From the NCBI GenBank assembly GCA_977006965.1, contig OZ345358.1, positions 1,736,001-1,800,000 on the forward strand: a stretch of 64,000 nt of DNA, given 5' to 3'. A program made the translations under genes and the position numbers. This DNA is from Phymatolithon calcareum. Taxonomy: Eukaryota; Rhodophyta; Florideophyceae; Hapalidiales. This document shows positions 12,132-23,772 of this stretch, in pieces. The notes beneath the pieces were generated by a model. The model ran no database searches and was not told where the DNA came from. It saw nothing but the letters and a program-made list of their open reading frames with translations. The stretch's first letter is position 1. Each line of letters starts with the position of its first letter.

Positions 12132-13130
12132 ATTCTTCAGTGAGCCTTTCTAGACGATAAACAAAAGCATAATGTGCAGAGTAATATCTTAGAAGAATGA
12201 GAAGAAGAAAAAGCTGTTTCGGACACGGTTGCTGGTACGGAGCACTGTTTCACGTACGAGGAGGAAGACAATGACGCCCAAACTACTGGACAGCACTGGA
12301 AAGATAATCCATGAAAGTATGACACTGACTGTGATGGAGACTCCCCCACTGTATCTGATAATACAATATCAGAAACGACGCATGCATTGATGGCGTGGAT
12401 TATCATATAATATGCCGGAGATCCAGGATTTATCTGAAAAGCAAAGAAAGACAGTAGAGTACAGTTTTTCACTTTCACAGGCTTCTGGGTGTAGAGACAC
12501 TGTGGTATATATCCAAGGCAGACGGTGAGCAGTGATGATCCCCGGAAATCAGAGTATTATTCGCAAGTTCTCCTTTTACTGTATTAAATGAAAATCTCAT
12601 ACAGCTTCTGGTCTCCCCTAATATCTACGAAAACGAATCGTATTGTAATAACATGGAGGTATTGATTACTTCGACTTCTAGGTTTTCAGTCTTTTTTTAG
12701 CAATCTGTGAACGAAAACCCAGGGTGCAACGTCGATCGGCCTGTCCTTCGGCACCCGGGGAGTGAATCATTGGAGCATTACAGTACAATAAAATCTGGTG
12801 GAAGCATAAGGGTGAGTATATAGCTGGTGCTAAGATTTGGTTCTGTTTCAAATATTGTGCTCTATTGACACAATGCCTCACTTTTTCTGTCTGACCTTTT
12901 TTCAAAGTTTTGCAGAGAACTCAATATGTTAGGCTACAGGGGAGAGATGCCCGTATATGAGAACAAAATACCATCTTTAGTACAGTGGGGCCACAATTTT
13001 CGTACAAAACGTTTCCAATACTCCTTAGAGATATAGCAGTTAAAGTGTTCCAACTGAGATTGCTCTTAAGAGCACTGGCAAGAGGCAACGCCTTCGTGTC
13101 CGTTCTAAAGAATATACTCGTGTTTTCGAC

Positions 13131-13923
13131 ATGGTGACATCAAAATATCTGGTAACTTATACACCATGTGCCAAACAAAGTCACACGACCCTCCCCAGGT
13201 GAAAACAAACTATACCACAGGCAAAATTTCCGTGATAGTTATAGAACCGGTCATACCAGGGGCCGCCATGGGAATGGCCGGATATACGTCGTTCAACAAT
13301 GACAACTCAGATGTGTGGGGTTGAATGAAGAGGTTTACTTGGTCGTTGATCGATACCCTCACCTTCTGAGGTTGGTCGAATAGCCTAAATACTAAACAGA
13401 GACAACGCACTGGATTAAGATGACCTAACATGGGTAGGTAAGCGGACACCCACATGGGGAGTTCAGATAGCCTACCAAGCTAACACGGCCCACGGTAAGC
13501 GAAGGAGAATGTATATACAACTGGCCGGTAAATCTTACGGCGACGAGGATCGAGAAAGGACAGTAACACTAACGAGACAGGAACTCGAAGTCGGCACAAG
13601 TACAGTCCGCGCATGAGGAGCACCTCCGATACAAGCACTTGACAGAAGAACCGTTGTTGAAGAGGCGGTCAGGGCGTTATATGTATTCGTTCTGTGATCG
13701 CTCCCTTAGCTTGGCACTGCAAGCAAACCAGGAATGTCCATCATTTACAGACCAGTGACAGAGGAGTTCGGCAAACAGAATCCCGCAATCTACAGTAGTC
13801 TGTAATGTACATCATCCTCGAGACTTAGTCACGAGAACGTATGTAATTGTGAACGAATATGATACGTGGCGTGCGTCCATTAATATATACAGTGTACGAT
13901 GCGATTTCCACTCCAACCTAATG
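13131..13923. other. Unique spacer between the two 9 kb blocks
   Basis: This stretch has no counterpart at the end of the second block. I see no gene, repeat or RNA in it. Confidence 0.5.
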
Positions 13924-14050
13924 GGCAGGGAGGATTTTGTGAGTGCAGACAAAGTTTACCACTTTGTAGGGAATATGAACATTGATGCTTTGATTTAGAC
14001 GTGTATTTCATATTCTTTGTTTTATTGCCACGGATACGAAGGCGTCGCCT

Positions 14051-14080
14051 CCTGCCAGTGCTCTGAAGAGCACTGTCAGG
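14051..14080. repeat. Palindromic junction motif, block 2 counterpart
   Basis: CCTGCCAGTGCTCT, GA, AGAGCACTGTCAGG: one mismatch from the perfect form at 4565-4594. It occupies the same place relative to the block start. Confidence 0.75.
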
Positions 14081-16253
14081 AAGTGACGCTATCGAATTTC
14101 AGTACAGTCGAGATCTGCACCACTAACTCCACCTTGAAAAACTCATCGCCAGGATCATACTAACACCGCCCTCTCGCAAGGTGTTCACGTAGCTCTTACT
14201 TCCACTAGAAGTCATTGTACCTTAAAGGTCCAAAGATTCTGTTCCATGAGTCCGGAGGCAATGCCGATAGACGTTGCACCCTTTGCATTCCCTCTTTGAT
14301 TGGTAAAATATAAAACTGAAAAGCTAGAAAACGGTGTAATCAATGTTTTCCGTTTTAGTACAAAATAACTAGTTTTGGTGGATTTCAGAAGTGACCAGCA
14401 GTTATATTTTGACTAAAAAACTGCGTAGAAGATCAAATATTTTACTGTGCAAACGGAACCGGCGAACGATTCTCTGCTTTCCGGGGCTCGGCCTCCATCA
14501 CCGCCTACATTGCGTACATATCACAATATTGCCGCACGTTTGTGTCTTCACTTCCGTAAGCCTACACGCCCGTTTATGAGACCAACGTTGCGAGCGTCTA
14601 ATTCCTCAGCTGGACACCAAAATGTATTTTCGAAGAGTGGTGTTCGTTGTTTTCTTAGGTCAATAAATATTATCAGGAATATCGGGCTGTTTACTTGATA
14701 ACTCCGTGGAACACAAACGTCTTGTCGTAGAAGGCTTCAGGACTCATTTTTCCCCGGCGTGTAATCCCCGTTTTCAAACTTAAGTAGGTGAAAGCGGGAA
14801 ACCTGCTTAACTGGAACACTCAGGTGAAGACGTTGGAGTTGCAGTACGAAACTCGTTCCAGATGCGAAGGGTCTATCATATTGCTTCATTGACAAGATTA
14901 AATTACACAACTGTACTGTGCAACACGCTACGAATCAATTGAAGTCACTTCAGATGTTTTCGCACGCACGTTCTGGAGAAGGGGTGGAAGATAACATTTC
15001 GGTTGATTACTGATGCCCCTCCTTCAGCAATGGAGCCGATTGCAATCCATTTAAAAATACAGCATTGACATTAGTCGTTTTGCACCAATGCAGGTTGCAA
15101 AGCACCTTTAAAAATGAATAATGTTAGAGCTATTGGGATCTGGTCCAAACGTCTCTGTTGCAATAATGCAGAGATTGCAATTTCAAAGGCTGCTTTTCAA
15201 AAGGTTTTACCAGGGAATGATGAGCCCTGGTTCCCAATGACTTCTAACCTTTTGAGTTTCTCACGAAACATTTACAAGTGTCCCTTAGAACGTGTTTGTT
15301 CAGCGTCTAGAACTTTATTATAGCACTTTTCTGCAACAAATTTGAATTTCTTATAGCTCGAAGGAGTCTTCAGGCTTGGAGCATGATTGCACACAGTTTG
15401 CACACAATCTCATGGGTATCATAAAGTGGCTCATGTTCGACGGTACATCGTACAGTGCAGTATTGTATTGTCAGCCGTTCAGTTATTGCATTATCTTGCT
15501 CCAACATAGTTTTGAACATAGCCCAGTGCAGACAAGGTGTTCGTGAAGACAAAATGATTATGCATCCAGGAGATACATATGATTAAAAATCTCCTGAATC
15601 TGAACATTGAAAGTGGGATATGTTAGATGTTGGGCGGTTGTGGTATGGCGGGATTTTGTGTATCGCTGGAAATAGTGGAAGGCAAGATGTATATTTTGTT
15701 GTAGTTTAGAGGGGATCGTTCGGGTGGCGCAAAGGCCTTCCGTTCTTGGAGTGAGAGTGAAGATGTTACGATGCTCGGTCCATAACCTCTCAGTCTCATA
15801 ATTCTGGCTTTAGGACCTCTGATGACCAGTTAGACATGTATACCTCTTGACCCTCCCGCTTGTAACTGAGTCTCCGGGTTGGCTAGTGTATATGATTAAA
15901 TGAGTATCTCGAATGTCGCTTGTTCGCTAGTACAACATCTCAAATATTGTTAACATGTCGTGAGTAATAACTCGCGATGTGCCAACAGCACTTTACAGAC
16001 ATTTATGAGGAAATAATCAGCATCTAAATGCAGGTTGATCTTAGTCACGCCTTGCAGCTATTTAACCTCGTGAGTGACAGCGCTGAAATCCACATGTCAT
16101 GCTCAGTGTTCGAAACATGTTTCGAGATGGGCGAGCTTTGATCGCAACAGATGCGTCTCGTGCCTTGGAGCTTTACACCCGTGTGTTTTAAGAGAGCGGT
16201 GTTGTGTGCGCCATGGTTGAGCTGCTTCACTTGATGTTCGTGTCACCTAATGT

Positions 16254-16526
16254 ATGAGGGACTCTGTGCTTTGGATATCGAACAACACGGCCTCCTGTAT
16301 TATTTCTACTGTGTTGTATAGTATTTTGGGCCTCATTTTCCTCTGGTACATATGCGCTGCCGGTGCAAAGGCAGAGTCGCCTGCCAGTGTTGCAATTAGT
16401 GGTAACGCACTGTCCGTCGTTCGACGGGATGCCGAAGAGATAGCTCTCTGTGTGACGATTTATGATCGTCTCAACAAGGAAGTGGAGTACTACATCATAG
16501 AGTGTCAGCGACTACGCATGCATTGA
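16254..16526 (+). pseudogene. Small membrane-type reading frame in the repeat module
   Basis: Ninety residues start at ATG 16254. A hydrophobic stretch (IISTVLYSILGLIFLWYICA) at residues 17-36 precedes a soluble part with RRDAEEIALCVTIYDRLNKE. The related module near 7010-7300 carries the same DNA but is broken by indels. Part of the peptide (DRLNKEVEY) survives there. Probably a fragment of a mobile-element or decayed host gene. No family recognised. Confidence 0.25.
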
Positions 16527-16785
16527 TGGCATGGATTATTATATCACGGGAAGGAGAACTGAGCTTTGTCCGAAAGGCAAAGAGAGACAGTATAGTGCTC
16601 TGATTCACGGTTCCAGACTTCTGGGAGTTGAGAAACTGTGGTATAGACACAATGGAATCGATGAGTTATTCCGAGCACCAAAAAGTAGAGTATCATTCGC
16701 GAGATCCTCATGCACTGTGTTCTCTTTGATCATCTGGACAATTTTTATTCTAATTTTCATTGCAACGGACACGAAGTTATGGCCT

Positions 16786-16815
16786 CCTGCCAGTGCTCTG
16801 AACAGCACTGCCAGG
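16786..16815. repeat. Palindromic junction motif
   Basis: CCTGCCAGTGCTCT, GA, ACAGCACTGCCAGG: imperfect copy of the 30-bp junction. It is flanked on the left by the same 60-bp AT-rich end sequence seen before the sites at 4565 and 7557. Confidence 0.7.
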
Positions 16816-19249
16816 AAGCGACACTGTCGAATCTCAGTTTGAACAAAATCTGCAGAACTACCTCCCCATTGAAGACATCATCAACGAGATCATGCTAACA
16901 ACGTCCCCTCGCAAGGTGATCACTTATCTCTTACTTAACTAGAGGTTTTGCGCTCTAGAGGTCTAAAGATTCTTTCCCTGGTCCAGTGCCCAGTCCGATA
17001 GACGTTGCACCCTTTTTCTTCTATCACAGATCGATAAACTACTTGGAAGACAGACTAATCAAATTTTTCCATATTAATTCACAATAATTAGTTATCGTAG
17101 ATATCAGGAGTGACCAGCAGTTATATTTTGTCTGAAAAACTATCCAGAGGATCGAATTTATCGGGGCTCGAGAATCCTCACCGCCTACATTGCGTACGTA
17201 CCAAAAAATCATTTCTCCACGTCCGCCCGTATATGTCTTTTCTTTCATAGGCCTACAGTCCACTTTATGTTAGCAATGTTTCAAACGTATATTTCCTCCG
17301 CGGGAGAAAAAATTTATTTTCAAAGTACTTTTTGTGTGATTTGCATAAGGGCATGAGTATCATTAGGAACATTGGTTTCGTCTACTCGCAAGCCCCGTGC
17401 TAACACACACTTCTTGTAGAAAGAGGAATCATGACTGATTTTTCCACTAAGCGTATTCGCCATTTTCACACATTAGCAGGCGAAAGTGGAATCATACCAT
17501 TCGATTGAAAAAAGACTGCACAGTAGAACATGCTCAACAGGTGAAGACGTCGAAGTTGCAGTACTAAAGGTGTTCAAGATGCAAAGGGTCTCTTATATCA
17601 CTTCGTTGACGGGGATTACTCTACAGCACTGTACTGTATATTAGAACACGCTCCGTTTAAATGCTGTGTAAAGCAAGGTTTCAAAAATATAACCAAAATA
17701 TAGCATTGACCTGAGTCGTCCTGCACGAATGCAGCTTGCAAGGCACCTTTAAAAATAAATAATTGTAGGCCTATAGTGATCTCGTAGAAATGTCTCTATG
17801 GCAACAATACAAAGATTGCAGTTGCATAGGTTTCTGTTCAAAAGATTTTACCAGGGGAAAGTACGACCCCTGGATTAACAGTAACTTCCAACCTTTTGAA
17901 TTGCAGATCACCTCTCTTATCATAGCCTAAGCGAGACAGCGACGGTACTTCGAGACTCGTACTCACGAAAGACTTTCACGTGACCCTTACAACTTGTTTG
18001 TTCAGTGTCTGAAACTGTACTACAGTTCTTTGTACAAGAAATTTGAATTTTGTATAGCTCGAAGGGGTCTTCAGGCTTGGAGCAAGATTACACAAAGCTT
18101 GCACACTGACACATGGATATCATAAAGCAGATCATGTTGCACGGTACATCGAACCGTACAATATCATCTTGTTGCCCGCTCAGCTCATGCATTATCGGGC
18201 TCCAACATAGTTTTGAACGTAGCTCAGTGCGGACACATTATTCTTGAGAACCTCATGTTGGACGAGAAACCTGTGATTAGGTCTCGCCCGAATCTGAAAA
18301 TTAAAAGTGGCGCATGTTAGTCGTTGCGATATGGTGGTATGGTGGGACGTGGTGTAGCGATGGAAATGGAGGGGGATCATTAAGGTGGGACGAAGGCCTT
18401 CGCGACAAGGATGTCTCATGAAAGCCGTTCTTGGAGTGAGAATAAAGAGGTTACGATTCTCGAACCATACCCTGTCAGTCTCATAATTCTTGCTTTAGGC
18501 CCTGATGACCGGCTAGACAGGTATACGACTTGATCTTCGCCCTTTATAACTGGGTCGTGGGCTAGTCTAAAAGGTTGAATCAGTAATTCGAGTGTCAATT
18601 GCTAGCCAGTTCAACTTTTTTTATATTATTGTCACGTTGTAACGCACGATGTGCTATTAGCACGATACAGCAATTGATGAGGAAATATTCAGCATTTATA
18701 TATAATAAAATGTATTTTATAGAAGCTGATTATTTCCTCTTACGCTGATAGTTCCCGGATAAATTGCATCCTTAACTTTGAAATGGCTTACTGTATCCGT
18801 CTACGTTCTACTTGATTGTTCAAAGTTGTTTTCTTCGTACCTAAAATCTCTCAAGGTCGTATAATAGATTTTTGATATTTAAAATCATCTGCCTATTCGC
18901 GAAGTTTGTCAAATAGACAGTAGACTAGTACATAAAAGATACTTGTCTGGCATCTTCTTTTAGTCAATAGGTAGGCAAAGTGTACTAGATACTCTCTACC
19001 CTGAAATCGGAGGCATTGAGTTATTGCATTGAAATGAGCTACTTTAACCTCCTAGATCAATAACGTTGGCATCGTCTCCTGCCAGTGCTCCTAAGATCAC
19101 TACCAGGTATCTAGGTTTTTGCATCTCTCCCTTGTAGCCTTATATATTACGTAATATTCGAATGTTTTTGACAAAGGACCGGCACACCAAAAGCAAAGCC
19201 GCGTCCCACATCGAAAAGATTACCAGTACTGTTTGCAAAATCATCCTTC

Positions 19250-20245
19250 ATGTCTGGGAATCATAAGAAAAAGCATTTCCGTACGGGAATATCTTCACGC
19301 ACTACTCAAAAACTTCCCCCTATGGAAGCAAAAATCACTCCCTGCAAGACGGTTACAACAATAACCCCAATCAACGTTAAATCGCGGCATCCTCTCAAGA
19401 CTGAAGCTCCACTACCCGTCAAGATTGCAACACCGCCCCTCTCAATATTTTCATAGAAAAAATTAGAAGTCCAGAGACAGAATTGCTCAGCGCGTTCCAT
19501 GAAAATGGAGCAAAATTCGAGTTCGGAGATTTGAAAAGTGACCAGCAGGTCTATTTGGTGGGCAAACAGTCCAACAGAATCAAAACGTTTACCACAGAGG
19601 GAGAAGTCAGCCATGCTATTCTATTCGCAAACCAATTGTCAGCCGAGCGCCTGGCGGGAACAAAACTAGACCGCTACCGTATCGTTCTTGATCTTTCCAC
19701 GGATGATTTACTGATTGCGCACGAGGCATTCGGAAAACTGGGGCGCCTTTCCAATACTCCTGAAAACATGGCAAAGTTGGCAAACTTGAACAAGGTGAAA
19801 GTTAAAGACATTCACGTAAACACACATGGTTAGCCAAGTACTGATTTTACCTTATCAAATCGCATCGAACTCTATAGCTCGCATATACCTAACATTACGC
19901 TCAGGTCCTAATGTTGAAAACTTCCAGATTCATAACAACGCTGTGTCGCCGTACAACCCAGGAATCAGTCATCGTTCTTTCTGATTCCGGAGACCACCCC
20001 GGAGATACAGAAACCACCATCTTTCTTCGCCTGTCGGACACCTCTTGTCCTTGATGAGCGTGACAATCAGCAGCATGATGTGGATGCCATTGACGGGCAA
20101 AATGTATGCGTCTGGTTTCATATTGTTGGTTCTTTTTACTCAAAAGGACTACACATAAAGCCCCCGTATGGTACTCGTTAAGAAGAAATCCACTGATGGT
20201 GATGTCCCGCTATCCAAGAAGCTGAAATTGGAAATATTGATCTAG
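19250..20245 (+). pseudogene. Orphan split-gene family, copy 2, multiply broken
   Basis: The basic N-terminus (MSGNHKKKHFRTG) from ATG 19250 runs to a stop near 19454 and is out of frame with the core. The core restarts in the frame IFIEKIR and continues to a 5' splice site altered to GTTAGC at 19829. The intron ends CTCAG at 19904, giving 76 nt as in copy 1. Exon 2 has a one-base deletion near 19965 (ACAACCC against ACAAACCC in copy 1) and a one-base insertion near 20162 (GCCCCCG against GCCCCG). The two shifts compensate only after a long out-of-frame stretch, so this copy is dead. Sequence identity to copy 1 remains high in both exons. Confidence 0.7.
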
Positions 20246-20568
20246 TCTGTTGTACTGTTTGTGGTAGTGCCCTGAACCGAGATCCAAACATATTACAGTT
20301 CTGTTATTGAGTGAAAGTTGTAAACATCTCATGGAATAATTTGCCGAAGATGAGCTTGCGAGAAGCCACGCAACTCAAGGAGATAAAATGAATAATGCGA
20401 GTTAATCTCTAGATTCGATAAACACAATTTCAATGATTTTGAATCTAGCCTGCAGCTTGCGGTTTGAAAGCTTGAGGGCGATATTTCCCAAATTAGACGG
20501 CTTGCTTCGTCTCTCACCGGAGACGAGGGCATCGATTATCGATCATGAAGTAAAAGAACCGAAAGTCT

Positions 20569-20620
20569 ATTCTGTAACGCCTCAGTGTTCTTTCCAATCA
20601 ACATTGAGGCGTTACAGAAT
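20569..20620. repeat. 16-bp perfect inverted repeat downstream of orphan gene copy 2
   Basis: ATTCTGTAACGCCTCA at 20569-20584 is exactly complementary to TGAGGCGTTACAGAAT at 20605-20620. It is the counterpart of 11533-11584. The stem is retained although loop and flanks changed. Confidence 0.85.
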
Positions 20621-20824
20621 GCTCTTTTATAGCAGGGGAAATCGCCTTCGGAACAGTTCAGAAGAAGGTTGCACTTCTTCAAACGGTGAACCACTCTATA
20701 ATCCAATGTGCCGATCTTAAAGAAGTTTCGTTTGAACAGAATTTATTATCTCTGGACGGTCTAGAGATCTGAAAGTTTCCCTAATCCAGTGAAAAGATGG
20801 AAGCGAATAGATCTATAGAGTTTG

Positions 20825-21166
20825 TCACATAATTAGTATCAAAAGTGAAAGAATAGAAATCGGCAGTGAGGATTTGAAGCCAGGTGAAAAGTTGCCCAGC
20901 CTTTGAATCGAACTTCTCGAAGATTTTGTGGATACGAATGACCTCATGAGAAGGCTCTTTCTACAGTTCCAAGTTAACACTAAACTCTCCAAGTCCGGAG
21001 TTAAGGTAGGTTGAAATGTGGATATCATAAAGTTTTCTGATTCCGTAGTTCGCCTACCTCGCAGCGAACAAGCAGGCACTTCCCCCGTGAAATGAGAGCA
21101 AGTAACACCGGCACGATTTCTTAACGAAATGCCAAAAGCTTTTTCAACTGAAAATTTCTCGTCCAC
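20825..21166 (-). pseudogene. Block 2 counterpart of the conserved minus-strand frame
   Basis: From ATG 21166 the frame reads MDEKFSVEKAFGISLRNRAG, closely matching 11746-12131. The downstream second-frame peptide FDSKAGQLFTWLQILTADF is also preserved but interrupted by a stop. Same uncertainty as its partner. Confidence 0.25.
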
Positions 21167-22129
21167 ATTCTTCAGTGAGCCTTTCTAGACGATAAAAAAG
21201 AGCATAATGGCCATAGTAATGGCTTAACGTACGAGGAGAAAGACAATGACTCCTAAAATACTGGCCAGCACTGGAGAAATAATCAATGAATTATGACGCT
21301 GACTGTGATGCAGCACTCCCCCACTGTATCTGATAATACAATATCAAACACGACGTATATATGTATGGCGTGGATTATCATATCATATGCCGGAGACCTA
21401 GGATCTATCTGAAAAGCAAAGAAAGACAGTGCAATACAATTTTTCACTTTCACAGGCTTTTGAGTGTGGAAACACTGCGGTATATATCCGAAGCAGACGA
21501 TGAGCAGTGACGAGACCCGGAAATCAGAGCATTATTCGCAAGTTTTCCTTGTACTTTATTAAATGGGAACCTCTGGACAGCTTCTTGAGCTTCTGTTCGT
21601 CCCTAATATCTACGAAAACGAATCGTATTGCATTAACATGGAGGTGTTGATTACTTCGGCTTCTAGGTTTTCAGTCTTATTTTTTAGCAATTGAACGAAA
21701 ACCCAGGGTGAAGCCCTTTAGTCCCCGGGGACTGAATCATTGGAGCTTTACGGTACAATAAACTCTGGTGGAAGCATAAGGGTCAATATATAACTTGTGC
21801 TAATCTTGTGAATATTAAACTGGGATTTGGTTCTGTTTTAGATATTGTGCTCTATTGACATAATTCCTCACTTTTCTGTCTGACCTTTTTTACAAATTTT
21901 TGTAGAGAACTCCATATGTTAGGCTACAGGGGATAGATGCCCGTATATGAGAGCAAAATACCATATTTAGTACTGAGGGGCAATGATTTTCGTACAAAAC
22001 GCTTTCAATACTCCTTAGAGAAATAGCAATTAAACTGTTCTGAGATTGCTCCTAAGAACACTGCCAGGAGGCGACGCCTTCTTGTCCGTTCTGAAGAGTA
22101 TAAAAATAAAAAGTACTCGTGTTTTCGAC

Positions 22130-23090
22130 TTGCTTCCTGCAACTTCCAACGCTATCGGCAACCCGCTGCAACTCTTTAGGATCCTCACAATACTCTTTCT
22201 CACTTTCCCGGTGACTTCTGCAAGCCCATACTTCGCAGCATCTTGTTTCGCGTGCGTCATAAACATCCTCACAGACACGTACCCTAGTGCATCCGCTGCT
22301 AACAGCAACGCCCGTTACTCCCTTGCTGTGCCCTTCGAGAACACGCACTGGCGACTCAAATGTCTCCCATTCTCAGACTTTGATCGATCCATCATCCGAC
22401 CCTGAGACAATTGTTCTTGACGAAGCAGAAAATGAAACGGACAATACAAGGTCAGAATGTACTTTCAGCCGCTTCAAAATGTCACATGTCCACGAATCAG
22501 CGACTACAACATCACTGTCTGCGCCTGATGCGCCTGATGCGAGAAAACGTCCACATGAAGAACAATCAACTACATCGCAATACCCTCCCATGGGCATCTC
22601 CATGATCTGCGCGCTTTGCAAACCTCTGAAAAAAACATTCACGAATCGCAAATTCGGCTTTCGTGTGTGCCGTTCCACGCTTTTCAAGTACGCTTCTACA
22701 ACTGAGTTCTCCGTTCTTATGTTGAACAGTCGTCCGCACACTGAGAACAGAAACGGTCACTGCCCTTCCGTTACTCTTCCCCACGACAATTGTATCCCTT
22801 TCTAAAGCAATTCGAAGCTCTGTCTGATTATTTGTGGAATAATTCGTCCGTAAGTGTCAGCAAACATTCAAACTCCGATTTCAGTGCCATCATTCTACCG
22901 ATCTTACCACGTGCATGTGTCCAACGCCCATCCAACAAGCTCCGTCATGAAATCTGCAGACACCAGATGTCTGCCAAGCTACTCATAGATATATCTTCCT
23001 CTCCAACAGACCACCACGCTCTCGGAATCTTAGTCAACAACATTCGCTCAAATGAATCATATTAATCTGCAACCAACGAACGTGCTAAGT
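22130..23090 (-). pseudogene. NB-ARC/WD40 (NLR-like STAND) gene remnants
   Basis: Read 5' to 3' on the minus strand, three kinds of NLR-like sequence appear in shifting frames. Near 22900-23040 an ARC2-like stretch reads IPRAWWSVGEEDISMSSLAD followed by RSLLDGRWTHARGKIGRMM. At 22373-22741 there are WD40-type blades, including DLVLSVSFSASSRTIVSGSD then DGSIKV, followed at about 22348 by VLEGHSKGVTGVAVS. At 22130-22308 there is an ARC1-like stretch, KSIVRILKSCSGLPIALEVAG, which matches the C-x-GLP-LAL signature of NB-ARC domains (known family feature). ARC1 lying 3' of WD40 is the wrong order for one gene, so at least two copies or a rearrangement contributed. Stops and frameshifts throughout make it a pseudogene. 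Confidence 0.65.
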
Positions 23091-23410
23091 TCCGGTGCCA
23101 GAAATCCGTTCAGAAGCTGTGTGTACCATACTGACATTGTCTTCATGCCTCCGACTGTCGTTCACAAAAGTCCAATTACAAATGGAAACTGCTATCAGCA
23201 GTTTCCACCCTAGTTTCTAAAGATTATTCCACTTTATTGGTACTAGAACCAGAACCAGGGGAGTATGATTCTTTATGTTAGAAGTTCGAACTCAGAACTG
23301 GTTTTTATAATATGAGTTTAGAACACCATTTAATTAACATCTGTCGGTTAAATCGGTTAAATTTAGAGCACAATTTTTTAAAAAACATTTCACAAAATTT
23401 AACTTAAAAA

Positions 23411-23452
23411 ACTAAAGTTATGGTACTGCGCGAGCGAGCGAGCCCACCAATT
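23411..23452 (+). repeat. Dispersed short repeat (also at 28832-28873)
   Basis: A stretch beginning ACTAAAGTTATGGTAC, passing through GCGAGCGAGCGAGCC and ending CACCAATT, occurs here and at 28832-28873 with two differences. It may mark edges of a larger mobile or duplicated unit containing 23.4-28.9 kb. Confidence 0.75.
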
Positions 23453-23482
23453 ATGGTATATACAGAGATGTGGAGGGGGGAT

Positions 23483-23568
23483 ATTTCCGTAACTCAGCGA
23501 TCCCAGAATGTGATTGGCAGAGAAAATTTCCGTAACTCAGCGATCCCGGAATGTGATTGGCAGAGAAA
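23483..23568. repeat. 43-bp tandem duplication
   Basis: Units 23483-23525 and 23526-23568 are identical except for one base (CCCAGAA against CCCGGAA). The unit starts ATTTCCGTAACTCAGCG. Confidence 0.95.
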
Positions 23569-23742
23569 TCGCCATTCTGGACTCCTAATTGGCACGTTAA
23601 GGGGGATTAAAATTTCAAGATTTTTTAAAACAAAATATCTCCTCAATGTTTCCTTAAAAGTTCATTTTGTCAGTTTTTCCCATGTACCTTTCACGAATTC
23701 TGCAGGATGATGTCGTTTTGTAGAATCCATAATTTTAAAATT

Positions 23743-23772
23743 CACGGACAGACGTATGTAAGTCTGTCCGTG
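23743..23772. repeat. Short inverted repeat, 11-bp arms
   Basis: CACGGACAGAC and GTCTGTCCGTG flank an 8-nt loop. No T-tract or neighbouring gene end makes it a clear terminator. Confidence 0.8.

Larger units (their letters stand above)
4427..13130. repeat. First copy of a ~9 kb tandem segmental duplication
   Basis: This block is collinear with 13924-22129. Anchors: GCAGGGAGGATTTTGTGAGTG at about 4427 and 13924, GCCAGTGCTCTGAAGAGCACT at 4569 and (one change) 14055, the gene core at 10487 and 19520, and CTCGTGTTTTCGAC ending near 13130 and 22129. Within the block, 4490-6640 and 7500-9567 are themselves diverged copies of one module. The third part (9840-12700) carries the split orphan gene. 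Copies differ by many substitutions and small indels, so the duplication is not recent. The strands are parallel, so the arrangement is direct. Confidence 0.88.
13924..22129. repeat. Second copy of the ~9 kb tandem segmental duplication
   Basis: The block is collinear with 4427-13130 (anchors given there). It differs by a truncated module end: sequence from 16029 to about 16240 is unrelated to the first block. It also has a shortened middle. Its right boundary coincides with an NB-ARC/WD40 gene remnant, so the duplicated block probably inserted into or recombined with that gene. Confidence 0.88.

Noticed and set aside
22287-22805. 172-residue plus-strand frame
   Set aside because: It is the antisense shadow of the WD40 remnant.
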